64,000 bases of DNA from Clostridiales bacterium (GTDB lineage: Bacteria; Bacillota; Clostridia; Lachnospirales; Lachnospiraceae): NCBI GenBank assembly GCA_021201535.1, contig JAJQEU010000126.1, forward strand, positions 1 to 64,000, written 5' to 3'. Below the pieces are notes generated by a model. The model saw only the letters and a program-made list of their open reading frames with translations, searched no databases and had not been told where the DNA came from. How positions within the stretch are numbered: position 1 is the first letter of the stretch; each line of letters opens with the position of its first letter. The translations under genes were made by a program, and so were the position numbers. Positions 10,318 through 19,964 of the stretch are shown piece after piece.

Positions 10318-11721
10318 ATGGGAGGATTTTTTGGAGTAGCATCAAAGGAGATCTGTACATTTGATCTGTTTTTCGGAACAGATTATCACTCTCATCTTGG
10401 GACGCGTCGCGCCGGCATGGCGCTGTACGGCGAGAAGGGCTTTTGCAAAGCCATACACAGCATAGAGGGTTCTCCTTTCCGGACGAAGTTTGAAAAGGAA
10501 CTGGGGGATCTGGAGGGACGTTACGGCATTGGCTGTATTTCTGATTTTGAGGCACAGCCGGTTCTGGTGCGTTCTCATCACGGAACGTTTGCGATCAGTA
10601 CGATCAGCAGGATCAACAACGCCGACGAGATTGTGAAAGAGATTATGGACGGGAAAACGCATTTCTTTGAGATGAGTAACGGCGAGATCAATCCGACAGA
10701 GCTTGTGGCAGCCATGATCAACCGGAAGGAAAATTTCATTGACGGGATCAGATACGCGCTGGATACTGTCGAAGGTTCTCTGTCCATGCTGATCCTGACG
10801 CCTAAGGGTGTGTACGCGGCGCGGGACAGACTGGGGCGGACACCGGTCGTCCTGGGAAAGAAGAACGGCGCGAGATGTGCGTGTTTCGAGAGTTTTTCCT
10901 ATCTGAATCTCGGATATGAGGATGACCGTGAGCTGGGACCGGGCGAAGTGGTTGTATTTGATGAAAATCAGGTAAAAACACTGGTGGCGCCGGGCGACCG
11001 GATGCGGATCTGTACGTTCCTGTGGGTTTATTACGGTTATCCTTCCGCCAGTTATGAGGGCGTCAGTGTGGAGAAGATGCGCTACAATTGCGGACGTTTT
11101 CTGGCGAAGCGTGATAATGTCGAGGTGGATGTGGTGGCCGGCGTGCCTGATTCGGGGACGGCACATGCGATCGGATATGCAAACGAGACGGGTATCCCGT
11201 TTTCCCGGCCGTTTATCAAATATACGCCGACCTGGCCGCGCTCGTTTATGCCGACGATGCAGACCCAGCGGAATCTCATCGCGCACATGAAGCTGATTCC
11301 GGTGCATGATCTGATTCGGGGACAGCGTCTTCTGCTGATTGATGATTCGATCGTTCGAGGTACACAGCTGCGTGAGACGACGGAGTTTTTATATGAGAGC
11401 GGAGCAAAGGAAGTTCATATCCGCCCTGCCTGCCCGCCGCTCTTGTTCGGATGTAAGTATCTGAATTTTTCCAGATCGACGTCTGAACTGGAACTGATCG
11501 GACGCAAGGTGATCGAGGAACTGGAGGATGGAGAGGTGAGCCGTGAGACGCTGGCGGAGTATGCGGATCCGGACTCTGAAAAATATCAGGCTATGATTGA
11601 TGCCATCTGCAAAAAACTGAATTTTACGTCGCTGCGCTATCACCGGCTGGATGATATGCTGGAATCGGTTGGTATTGACAGAGATAAACTGTGTACCTAC
11701 TGTTGGAACGGCATGGAGTAA
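10318..11721 (+). CDS. amidophosphoribosyltransferase paralogue (PurF-like) lacking the N-terminal Ntn cysteine
   Basis: MGGFFGVASKE...TYDYHSHLGTRRAG-like region, LLLIDDSIVRGTQLRET PRTase loop, C-terminal CTYCWNG; position 2 is Gly instead of Cys. Confidence 0.85.
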   Translation: MGGFFGVASKEICTFDLFFGTDYHSHLGTRRAGMALYGEKGFCKAIHSIEGSPFRTKFEKELGDLEGRYGIGCISDFEAQPVLVRSHHGTFAISTISRINNADEIVKEIMDGKTHFFEMSNGEINPTELVAAMINRKENFIDGIRYALDTVEGSLSMLILTPKGVYAARDRLGRTPVVLGKKNGARCACFESFSYLNLGYEDDRELGPGEVVVFDENQVKTLVAPGDRMRICTFLWVYYGYPSASYEGVSVEKMRYNCGRFLAKRDNVEVDVVAGVPDSGTAHAIGYANETGIPFSRPFIKYTPTWPRSFMPTMQTQRNLIAHMKLIPVHDLIRGQRLLLIDDSIVRGTQLRETTEFLYESGAKEVHIRPACPPLLFGCKYLNFSRSTSELELIGRKVIEELEDGEVSRETLAEYADPDSEKYQAMIDAICKKLNFTSLRYHRLDDMLESVGIDRDKLCTYCWNGME

Positions 11722-11796
11722 AAACGGATTTCAGGAACTGCATTTTCAGAGAAACCGTTGCTCTGATAAAAGCAATTGACACAGGACACGATAACT

Positions 11797-11865
11797 ATAG
11801 GAAACGACATCAAGTCGTTTCCATTGCGCCAGACGCAAGGCTGCATAAGCAGCCATTCTTCATGA
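11797..11865 (-). repeat. multi-hairpin intergenic repeat, copy 2 (inverted and truncated)
   Basis: taggaaacgacatcaagtcgtttcca...ttgcgccagacgcaaggctgcataagcagccattc is the reverse complement of the 3' part of copies 1 and 3. Confidence 0.65.
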
Positions 11866-11885
11866 GGAAAGGAGCGGTGTATTTT

Positions 11886-12524
11886 ATGGCGGGAACCATT
11901 ATCTGCTATGGCGATTCAAATACATATGGTTACGATGCCAGACCTTATCTGGGAGCGCGATTTCCGGAGAATATGCGCTGGCCGGACATTCTGAACGCAT
12001 GGACGGACTGGAATGTCGAGAATTGCGGATTAAACGGGCGGTGCATTCCCCGTTATTCCGGGGAGATCGGAGTGGTATGCAGTAGTCTGCACAGATGGAG
12101 TGGGCTTGCATCTCCGGTCTGGCTGTGGATCATGCTCGGGACAAATGATGTACTTCGCACTCCGGGAACCACCGCGGAGGTGACGACGGAACGGATGGAA
12201 CGCTTTCTGAAAAAACTCATGGAGTGTGAGGAGGTTGCGGGAGGAGCAATCCGGCTCCGCCTGATCTCGCCGGTTCATCTGCAGCCCGGTGTCTGGGTGG
12301 AGTCGGATGAGATGTGCAGGGAATCCGAACAACTGGATGATCTTTATTGCGAACTGGCACAGACACTTGGGATTGCGTTTACATGTGCAGGGAAGTGGGA
12401 TATCCCTGTACTCTTTGACGGCGTGCATTTTTCTGAGGAAGGTCATATAAAGTTTGCGGAATGTGTGATGCGGGAGGGTTTACTGTCATTGAATCAGGAT
12501 ACCGGTGCCTCCCTGTTTTCCTGA
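11886..12524 (+). CDS. SGNH/GDSL-type hydrolase
   Basis: TIICYGDSNTYGYDARP block I, MLGTNDVLRT block III, FDGVHFSEEGH block V; start at 11886 rather than 11691. Confidence 0.9.
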   Translation: MAGTIICYGDSNTYGYDARPYLGARFPENMRWPDILNAWTDWNVENCGLNGRCIPRYSGEIGVVCSSLHRWSGLASPVWLWIMLGTNDVLRTPGTTAEVTTERMERFLKKLMECEEVAGGAIRLRLISPVHLQPGVWVESDEMCRESEQLDDLYCELAQTLGIAFTCAGKWDIPVLFDGVHFSEEGHIKFAECVMREGLLSLNQDTGASLFS

Positions 12525-12610
12525 GTCCGGGCGCTATGTTCTCGTTTCTCTCTCTGCATGCCGCTGCATGTCTCATCGCCGGCTGCATCCTGTAACAGAG
12601 AAAACAGAGT

Positions 12611-14233
12611 TTATTCTTCCGTGCTCTCGACGACATCCGCCCGGATGCCTGTAAAATGCCGGATCAGGTAGAAGGACATATTCATCATATGGTCGTTCAG
12701 CTGCTCCATAAGCTCCCGGTTCTGATCCTCGTCGCGCAGGGATTCATTGTATAGACGCAGTCGTCGGCTCAGGAGGTAGGAGCGGATGAGCAGCTGATCC
12801 TTTTCGTGGCGTTCCTCCTCTTTGTCGTCAAACGTTTTCGTTGCCAGCTGCTCCATCTCTTTCTGGAGATCCATCAGCTTCTCATACAGAAAATCTGCTT
12901 CCGGTTTGATTCGGATCGGGAAGATGCATTTGCTGGCGAACACAGTCAGCGCCGCGCCGCCGAAGGTGTAAATCAGCCGTTCAGCCAGTGTGAACAGGAT
13001 ATTGTCCGGCGTGATGCCGAGCGCAAGTACGGCGCAGGTGATATAGGCCACCGAGGTCGCGTATCCCGTCGCGCTGTAGATCAGGAAGTTGAAAATGATC
13101 ATAAGTACGATGTGCGCCTGGGTTCCCGGAAAGATGGAATACAGGACAAGGCACAGTACAACCCCGGCCAGCGTGCCCTTCAGTCGGCCGCCCACGCGGT
13201 TCGCCATGTTTTCATAGAGAGGAACCAGCATGAAGAATACGGATACCGGCAGCCAGTAGCCGTTGCCGAAGGGGCAAAGGTAAGCATAGATCATGCATGG
13301 CGTCATAATGATGACCTGCCGCAGGGCGAAACGCAGACGGAAGGATCGAATATCCGGCTTGTTTGTGCGGAAGATCAGTCTCGTTCTGCTGCCGTACTGC
13401 TCCTCACCGTCAAATAATTCCTTGAAATTCTTCAGGAGATTCTGCATGTTCTCTGTCCGGTCTTCCAGGCCTTTTCTCTCACACAGTGTCGTAAAGACCT
13501 GAAACAGCGCGACGAAACGACAATACCAGTTTACCCTGCGGTTGTGCCGGAACGAGGAGTAGTTATGTAAATAGATGGCGTCCGAAATCTGTTCATTTTT
13601 TTTCCTGAGCCGGTCCTGATACAAAAATATCCCGTCCTCATCATCCATCTGATAGGCCTGGATCAGGTTTTCGCTCAGATCCAGCCCTTCCTTTACAGAA
13701 TCCCGAACCGTCGACCGGTTTTTCCTCGACGGCAGGATGATCAGGAAAAAGAAGGTGATAGCGAAGGAGGCGATGATCGCCTCAATCCGTGTGACAACGC
13801 CGAAACCGGTGACCGGAAACAGTTGGAACAGGATGAACGCCATCCCCGGCGTGTAGTAATTGGTGGGGTGCTGCTCATCGTTCAGTTCAAATACAATCCA
13901 GAAAAATGCCATTGCATTGACAATGATACACAACGACAGGCTGATCCCTGCGATCCAGGCTAAGACGGCAATCGACACATAGATCAGAAACGTCTTGATC
14001 ATGCCGCCGAAGGGGTTGCTCATGCCGCGAAAGTACAGGTAGGACAAGGTCAGGCAGGGGCCGATGATCGTGTTGTCCGTCCCGAAACAAAAATAATTGA
14101 GGAAAAAGATGCAGGATACCACAATCGTGGGGATTACTGCATCTTTCAGGTTTTCAGTGTTCACTTTGATTTTTTTTATTTGCTCAAACATACTGCATTT
14201 CCTCCTTTCCGGCCGCGCCTGCTTCTGAAACAC
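12611..14233 (-). CDS. FUSC-family / aromatic acid exporter-like membrane protein
   Basis: two hydrophobic helix bundles; GNGYWLPVSVFFMLVPLYENMANRVGGRLKGTLAGVVLCLVLY motif. Confidence 0.8.
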   Translation of the reverse strand: MFQKQARPERRKCSMFEQIKKIKVNTENLKDAVIPTIVVSCIFFLNYFCFGTDNTIIGPCLTLSYLYFRGMSNPFGGMIKTFLIYVSIAVLAWIAGISLSLCIIVNAMAFFWIVFELNDEQHPTNYYTPGMAFILFQLFPVTGFGVVTRIEAIIASFAITFFFLIILPSRKNRSTVRDSVKEGLDLSENLIQAYQMDDEDGIFLYQDRLRKKNEQISDAIYLHNYSSFRHNRRVNWYCRFVALFQVFTTLCERKGLEDRTENMQNLLKNFKELFDGEEQYGSRTRLIFRTNKPDIRSFRLRFALRQVIIMTPCMIYAYLCPFGNGYWLPVSVFFMLVPLYENMANRVGGRLKGTLAGVVLCLVLYSIFPGTQAHIVLMIIFNFLIYSATGYATSVAYITCAVLALGITPDNILFTLAERLIYTFGGAALTVFASKCIFPIRIKPEADFLYEKLMDLQKEMEQLATKTFDDKEEERHEKDQLLIRSYLLSRRLRLYNESLRDEDQNRELMEQLNDHMMNMSFYLIRHFTGIRADVVESTEE

Positions 14234-14601
14234 CTGTGGGAAAGAGAGTTTTCGGAAGGCATTTGCGGAAATGATGATTTGGATATGCCTCTGGTTGAAG
14301 GGTTGTTCTACACCCTACCACCATTTTTTCGGGAAAGCAATCCTTTTTTTGTAAACTTTCTATGCACAGTAATAAAAATTGTGTAACGTTTTGTTAAGAA
14401 TACAATGGTATACAAATTTTTTAAACGATTGTATAATCTGCAGGGTATGATGTGTTTTCCGGGATTTTGACCGGATTTGCGAAAGTACATCATTCAGAAA
14501 GGAAAAAGAACTATGATCTGGAGTTTGTGCCCGGCGCAGTCAGGCGCTTATTAACGATTTTTTGCGCAAAATGACAAAATTTCTGTTCCGGTTTATCCGG
14601 G

Positions 14602-15561
14602 TCAGGGGGTGTCAAAATTCGCCGTGCACAGACTGACCAGCTTTGTATACAGCGCGATCGGCGATATCCACGGCATGCGGATCAGAGATAATTCATCGAA
14701 TTTCTTTGTGGAACTGTAACCGTACTGCAGATATATCCCGCAGATATAGACGGGGATATTTTTCCCTTTTGCCGCTTCACAGAACCGGAGAAAAGACTCC
14801 TGTTCCGTGGGCAGCGTTCCCGAATGGTAACAGGTCAGGATGACGGCGTCCGTATCATCTGACAGAACCGTGTCCGCGAAGACATTCCCCATATCGGGAT
14901 AAACCTGCAGCATGGCGATCTTCGGAATCCGGCGCCGGCAGGTCATCTGAAGGCTGTCCAGAATGCGCAGCTCGTGAAAATCCTGATGCATCGGAATCAG
15001 TCGGTTGTTTTTTACGACAGCATATACTTTATTTCTGACACTGTAGAGATTTTCATCAAAGATCCGATGCGGAAGCAGCATGGAAGCACGGTGGATGCAG
15101 AGTTCCCCGCCGACATTCTGATAGCTGACGTATACGCCGGGGGATATGTTTTCTCTTGCGGCGACGACGGCTCCGTGAAAATTGTTCAGACCGTTGGAGC
15201 CCGGGTCATCCGGCACCCGACTGGCTGATACGAGAAAAACCGGAATGTTTACATCGGCACACAGCCACTCGAGCAGGGACGCCGTGTACTGAAGCGTGTC
15301 CGTGCCGTGTGTCAGAATGATCGCGTCATAAGTCTTTTTCGCCTGATCTTTAACGATCTGCGCGAGCTGCAGCGCGTGATCCGGGCAGAGATTTTCGCTT
15401 AAGACAGAAAAAGGACTCTCTGTCTCAAACTGAAGATCGGATGTGTCATACTTTTCTTTGTACATATGAAGCAGGCGATAGGAATTGGCGTTCAGGGAGA
15501 TGTATTCGCCATCCATGGTGCTGCCGATTGTTCCGCCTGTAAAAATCACTGATATTTTCAT
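14602..15561 (-). CDS. asparaginase family protein
   Basis: KISVIFTGGTIGSTMDG and VKDQAKKTYDAIILTHGTDTLQYTASLLEW active-site motifs. Confidence 0.92.
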   Translation of the reverse strand: MKISVIFTGGTIGSTMDGEYISLNANSYRLLHMYKEKYDTSDLQFETESPFSVLSENLCPDHALQLAQIVKDQAKKTYDAIILTHGTDTLQYTASLLEWLCADVNIPVFLVSASRVPDDPGSNGLNNFHGAVVAARENISPGVYVSYQNVGGELCIHRASMLLPHRIFDENLYSVRNKVYAVVKNNRLIPMHQDFHELRILDSLQMTCRRRIPKIAMLQVYPDMGNVFADTVLSDDTDAVILTCYHSGTLPTEQESFLRFCEAAKGKNIPVYICGIYLQYGYSSTKKFDELSLIRMPWISPIALYTKLVSLCTANFDTP

Positions 15562-15746
15562 TGCTTTCTCCTGATATTTTCATCTTTCCCGCCTTACATG
15601 AGAATTATGATTCTTTTTCGACGGAAAGTCAATTTAAATTCCGTTTGCTTTGGGGAAAATTGTAATTAAAAAAAGGATGCGGTATATGTCGGTGATTCAG
15701 AATATTATAAAAAATGTAAGCACCACCTAATCTTTAAGCAACCCCA

Positions 15747-15776
15747 TTGACATCCCTATACCCCTACATGTATAAT
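15747..15776 (+). promoter_or_regulatory. consensus sigma-A promoter upstream of the DtxR/Feo locus
   Basis: TTGACA (15747-15752), 18 bp, TATAAT (15771-15776); followed by acccat-N6-atgggt inverted repeat. Confidence 0.7.
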
Positions 15777-15832
15777 TAACCCATACGGGCATGGGTATGA
15801 AATTGGCCGGTTTCATGAACAGAGGTTGTCAA

Positions 15833-16239
15833 ATGAACGATATTCAAAAAAATCGTATGAAGCAGATCCGTCGGGAATCACGAGAGAATTATCTGGAAGC
15901 TCTGCTTATGCTCCAGAGAAAACGGGATGAAGTACGATCCTCCGATCTCGCATCGTTCATGGGCTTTTCCAGAGCCAGTGTCAGTCAGGCGATTCTTGCC
16001 ATGGAAAGAGATGGATTTGTTTCCGTAGATGAAAAATATTGTCTGCACATGACGGACGCGGGAAGAAATATAGCTGAAAAAACGCAGAGAAAACATTCTT
16101 TTTTGAAAAAAATCTTTTGAAGGCAGGCGTTGATCCGGTTACTGCGCAGGAGGAAGGAAGCCGCCTGGGGCACGCCATCAGCGATGACAGCTTTGAAAAG
16201 ATTGCCGGAAGCGGTATGTGTAAGGAGGAGGAAATCTGA
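15833..16239 (+). pseudogene. DtxR/MntR-family metal-dependent regulator, frame-disrupted at an A7 run
   Basis: HTH ...RSSDLASFMGFSRASVSQAILAMERDGFV...KHSFLKK in frame; after a -1 shift at gaaaaaaatc the frame reads NLLKAGVDPVTAQEEGSRLGHAISDDSFEKIAGSG, the expected continuation. Confidence 0.8.
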
Positions 16240-16305
16240 CAGAAAAGTTAATTTATGCATGCACAAAAGTTAGATGATTCTAATCAGAGGAAGGGGATTG
16301 TAATT

Positions 16306-16518
16306 ATGATTCCGTTACTATTGGCGGATGTCGGTTCGGAACAGACCGTCCGGATGATAAAAGGAAATGATAAAACAAAGTTGTTCATACAGAAAATGGG
16401 AATAGCGCCCGGCGCACAATTAAAAATTGTGTCGGCACACGGAGGCGATCTGATTGTATATGTCAAGGATGTGCGGATCGCCCTGACAAAAGATATCGCT
16501 TCAAGAATCATGATATAA
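16306..16518 (+). CDS. feoA: FeoA-domain ferrous iron transport protein
   Basis: IPLLLADVGSEQTVRMIKGNDKTKLFIQKMGIAPGAQLKIVSAHGGDLIVYVKDVRIALTKDIASRIMI. Confidence 0.88.
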   Translation: MIPLLLADVGSEQTVRMIKGNDKTKLFIQKMGIAPGAQLKIVSAHGGDLIVYVKDVRIALTKDIASRIMI

Positions 16519-16559
16519 AGCCGATCGGCTCTATAAAAATATTTCAAACGGAGGTTGTT

Positions 16560-16784
16560 ATGATGAAAACATTGAGAGATATTCCGGTAGGTGGAACGGC
16601 CAGGGTAGTCAAGCTTCACGGAGAAGGGGCTACGAAACGCCGGATTATGGACATGGGCGTTACAAAGGGCGTTGAGATATATGTCCGGAAGGTGGCGCCG
16701 CTCGGTGATCCTGTTGAGGTCAAAGTGCGAGGGTATGAGCTTTCTATCCGTAAGGAAGATGCTCAGATGATCGAAGTAGAATAG
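16560..16784 (+). CDS. feoA: FeoA-domain ferrous iron transport protein
   Basis: MMKTLRDIPVGGTARVVKLHGEGATKRRIMDMGVTKGVEIYVRKVAPLGDPVEVKVRGYELSIRKEDAQMIEVE. Confidence 0.93.
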   Translation: MMKTLRDIPVGGTARVVKLHGEGATKRRIMDMGVTKGVEIYVRKVAPLGDPVEVKVRGYELSIRKEDAQMIEVE

Positions 16785-16795
16785 GAAGGAATTTT

Positions 16796-16957
16796 GAAAT
16801 CAAGAGCGTAAAATCTTCGCACAAAAAGAATCTGACAGAGATTGTTTCCCTGGCTCCGCTTGACGAGCAGAAACTGAGGAGAATCATTGATGCTACAGGA
16901 TACAGAATCACAGGCATTCACCGTGAAGAATACGAAAAGAGAGGTCTGTTCCGGTGA
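16796..16957 (+). pseudogene. remnant C-terminal half of a heavy-metal-associated (HMA) small protein
   Basis: reads EIKSVKSSHKKNLTEIVSLAPLDEQKLRRIIDATGYRITGIHREEYEKRGLFR*, resembling the C-terminal half of HMA proteins found at Feo loci; CxxC half and start codon absent. Confidence 0.6.
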
Positions 16958-17044
16958 CAAAAATGATGACATTCACAGATATTGGTGCGCTGCGACAGCA
17001 GAGCATGTGTTTATACATAAAGACTGACTGTGTATAAAACAGAG

Positions 17045-17090
17045 AATCTCCGCATACATTGTAAAAACGAATGTTTGCGGGGATTTTTTT
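17045..17090 (+). terminator. terminator-like hairpin plus T7 ending at the spoIIID start
   Basis: AATCTCCGCATACATT / AATGTTTGCGGGGATT arms (one mismatch, one GU) followed by TTTTTTT. Confidence 0.6.
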
Positions 17091-17343
17091 GAAAAGTTAT
17101 ATTGAAGAACGGGCGATTGAGATGGCTCAGTATATTATAGAACATAATGCGACGGTACGCCAGACGGCGAAGCAGTTTGGTATCAGCAAAAGTACGGTGC
17201 ATAAGGACTGTTCCGAGAGAATAAAGACCATTAATCCTGCCTTGGCAAAAGAGGTACGGAAGGTGCTGGATGTGAATAAATCCGAGCGGCATATCCGGGG
17301 CGGGATGGCGACGAGGGAGAAGTATCTGCATCAGAGAGGGTGA
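17089..17343 (+). CDS. spoIIID: sporulation transcriptional regulator SpoIIID
   Basis: YIEERAIEMAQYIIEHNATVRQTAKQFGISKSTVHKDCSERI...KSERHIRGGMATREKY; probable TTG start at 17089. Confidence 0.94.
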   Translation: MKSYIEERAIEMAQYIIEHNATVRQTAKQFGISKSTVHKDCSERIKTINPALAKEVRKVLDVNKSERHIRGGMATREKYLHQRG

Positions 17344-17372
17344 GAGAGGGTTACATAGCAGGGTATAAAATC

Positions 17373-17411
17373 GAGCAGGAGGGCGATGATGAAAAATCCG
17401 CCCTCCTGCCT
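17373..17411. terminator. convergent hairpin terminator between spoIIID and the nitroreductase gene
   Basis: gcaggagggcg...c-cgccctcctgc stem. Confidence 0.6.
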
Positions 17412-17457
17412 GATTTATGATTCAGGTAATATATCTTATCGGTAGTTGCAGAAGATA

Positions 17458-17985
17458 TTAAATATAAGAAACCGAAATCCGGTCTGTCGGGATATCTTTC
17501 TCTGTAAGCGTTTCCTCTGTTTCACCCAAAACGATTCCGCAGCAAACGGTATGTCCTTCCGGAAGGTTCAGCTTTGCAACCAGATCCGGGTTTGTGTTCA
17601 GCGCGGCAACAGCACCCCAGATCAGGCAACTCCCGATACCGATGTCCGTGGCGGCCAGAGTCATGTTCTGTGTCATAACGGCGGCATTTGAAAATGCCAC
17701 GTTCCCGGCGGCCGGATTCGGAACCGGTGTAGAAATCAGAATCAGGCAGGGTGCTCCGTAAAGCGGATGCCGGGCCGGATCGCCAAAGAATGCGCCGGCG
17801 TTTTTGTCAAGCTCATTCAGAAGGGCGTTGTCTTTGACAACGGTCATGTGCATGGCGTCGTATTTCCCCATGCCGATGGGCGCGGCCTGTCCGGCGGCCA
17901 GAACCGTCTGAAGCGCGTCGTCAGAAAGAGATCCGGTATAACTTCTCACAGATTTGCGGGTTTTGAGTGCTTTTAAAGTTTCCAT
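17458..17985 (-). CDS. nitroreductase family protein
   Basis: METLKALKTRKSVRSYTG N-terminus, DIGIGSCLIWGAV, GIVLGETEE. Confidence 0.92.
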   Translation of the reverse strand: METLKALKTRKSVRSYTGSLSDDALQTVLAAGQAAPIGMGKYDAMHMTVVKDNALLNELDKNAGAFFGDPARHPLYGAPCLILISTPVPNPAAGNVAFSNAAVMTQNMTLAATDIGIGSCLIWGAVAALNTNPDLVAKLNLPEGHTVCCGIVLGETEETLTEKDIPTDRISVSYI

Positions 17986-18333
17986 ACGTAAAATCCTCCT
18001 TTTGGTTTCTGGTAATTGCTTTTACTGACAAACCTATTATACGTTTGTGTGTGCGGCATGGCAAGGATTTCATATATTTTTTATTTTTTCATTGTAATAT
18101 GACCGGAAGCTACAGTATAATAAAAAAAGACCAGGGGAAACCCTGAGAGGAGCAGAGACAATCAGGTGACAGACAGGGTAAATCCGGAGAAGGGTTAAGG
18201 AACCTGCGAGGAGCGGATAAATTCGGAGAAAGATCAGGAATCCGTGAAAGAGCAGAAGAATCCGGGGAGTGATTAAAGATTCGGAAGATCAGGAAAAACC
18301 GGAGATGAGTGTCATAGAAGGAGGATTTGAGTC

Positions 18334-19878
18334 ATGGACAGAGAAATGGTTATCGTGTTGGATTTTGGCGGGCAGTATAACCAGCTTGTGGCGCGGCGTG
18401 TACGTGAATGTCATGTTTATTGTGAAATTTATTCATATAAAACAGAGATTGAAAAAATAAGGAACATGCATCCGAAGGGAATTATCCTGACGGGAGGACC
18501 GAACAGCTGTTATGAACCGGATGCTCCGACTTACTCGAAGGAATTGTTTGAACTGGGGATACCTGTCCTCGGCCTGTGCTACGGCGCGCAGCTGATGCAG
18601 CAGATTCTGGGCGGGAAAGTGGAGCGCGCGGCTGTCCGGGAATACGGAAAGACAGAACTATGGGTTGACATCGACACGGCGCTTTTTCACGGTATTTCTC
18701 CGGAAACAACCTGCTGGATGAGCCATTTCGATTATGTTTCGAAGTTGGCGCCGGGATTTTCGGTTACAGCGAAGACGGCAAACTGCCCGGTCGCTGCGGC
18801 GGAGGAATCAGAGAGGAAGCTTTATGCGATTCAGTTCCATCCCGAAGTTCTGCACACGCCGGAGGGAACAAAGATGCTTTACAATTTTGTCCGCGGCGTC
18901 TGCGGGTGTGCGGGAGACTGGAAAATGGACTCCTTTGTGGAGCAGTCGGTTCGTTCTATCCGTGAAAAAGTCGGCGGCGGAAAGGTGCTTTGCGCCCTGT
19001 CCGGCGGAGTGGACTCTTCCGTGGCGGCGGTGCTTCTGTCCAAAGCGGTGGGCGATCAGCTGACCTGCGTATTTGTCGATCACGGCCTGCTTCGAAAGAA
19101 TGAGGGAGATGAGGTCGAGGAGGTGTTCGGACCGGAGGGAAACTATGATCTGCATTTTATCCGCGTCAACGCGCAGCAACGGTTTTATGCGAAGCTCGCC
19201 GGCGTGACGGAGCCGGAGGAAAAACGCAAGATCATCGGAGAGGAGTTTATCCGTGTTTTTGAGGAAGAAGCAAAGAAAATAGGCGCAGTGGATTATCTGG
19301 TGCAGGGCACCATTTACCCTGACGTGGTGGAAAGCGGCCTCGGCGGTGAGTCTGCGGTGATCAAATCGCATCACAACGTGGGCGGCCTGCCGGATTACAT
19401 GGATTTTAAGGAGATTATAGAGCCGCTGCGGGATTTGTTTAAGGATGAGGTACGTAAGGCGGGACTGGAACTGGGAATTCCGGACAAGCTGGTCTTTCGA
19501 CAGCCATTCCCGGGACCGGGACTGGGTATCCGTATCATCGGCGATGTGACAGCAGAGAAGATACGGATCGTGCAGGACGCAGATGCGATCTACCGCGAGG
19601 AGATTGCCGCCGCGGGATTGGATCAGGAGATCAACCAGTATTTTGCAGCGCTGACGAATATGCGCTCTGTCGGAGTGATGGGTGATGAGAGGACGTATGA
19701 TTATGCGGTGGCACTGCGGGCGGTGCGGACGATTGACTTTATGACGGCGGAGGCGGCTGAGCTACCGTATGAGGTGCTGAATAAGGTAATGAATCGGATC
19801 ATCAATGAGGTGAGAGGCGTGAACCGGGTGCTCTACGATATCAGTTCGAAACCGCCGGGGACGATTGAGTTCGAGTAG
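18334..19878 (+). CDS. guaA: GMP synthase (glutamine-hydrolysing)
   Basis: [71 protein letters not shown]-terminus. Confidence 0.97.
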   Translation: MDREMVIVLDFGGQYNQLVARRVRECHVYCEIYSYKTEIEKIRNMHPKGIILTGGPNSCYEPDAPTYSKELFELGIPVLGLCYGAQLMQQILGGKVERAAVREYGKTELWVDIDTALFHGISPETTCWMSHFDYVSKLAPGFSVTAKTANCPVAAAEESERKLYAIQFHPEVLHTPEGTKMLYNFVRGVCGCAGDWKMDSFVEQSVRSIREKVGGGKVLCALSGGVDSSVAAVLLSKAVGDQLTCVFVDHGLLRKNEGDEVEEVFGPEGNYDLHFIRVNAQQRFYAKLAGVTEPEEKRKIIGEEFIRVFEEEAKKIGAVDYLVQGTIYPDVVESGLGGESAVIKSHHNVGGLPDYMDFKEIIEPLRDLFKDEVRKAGLELGIPDKLVFRQPFPGPGLGIRIIGDVTAEKIRIVQDADAIYREEIAAAGLDQEINQYFAALTNMRSVGVMGDERTYDYAVALRAVRTIDFMTAEAAELPYEVLNKVMNRIINEVRGVNRVLYDISSKPPGTIEFE

Positions 19879-19964
19879 GAGAGGTTGTCGCCGGAACCCG
19901 CATAAACACTGGATAATATGATAAAGCCGATTAGTCAAAAGAAGTCGACAGAAAACGGAGAAAT

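Noticed and set aside
16081-16110. Programmed -1 frameshifting as the explanation for the DtxR split
   Set aside because: The A7 run allows slippage, but no convincing stimulatory structure or SD-like element was seen; mutation or sequencing error is simpler.
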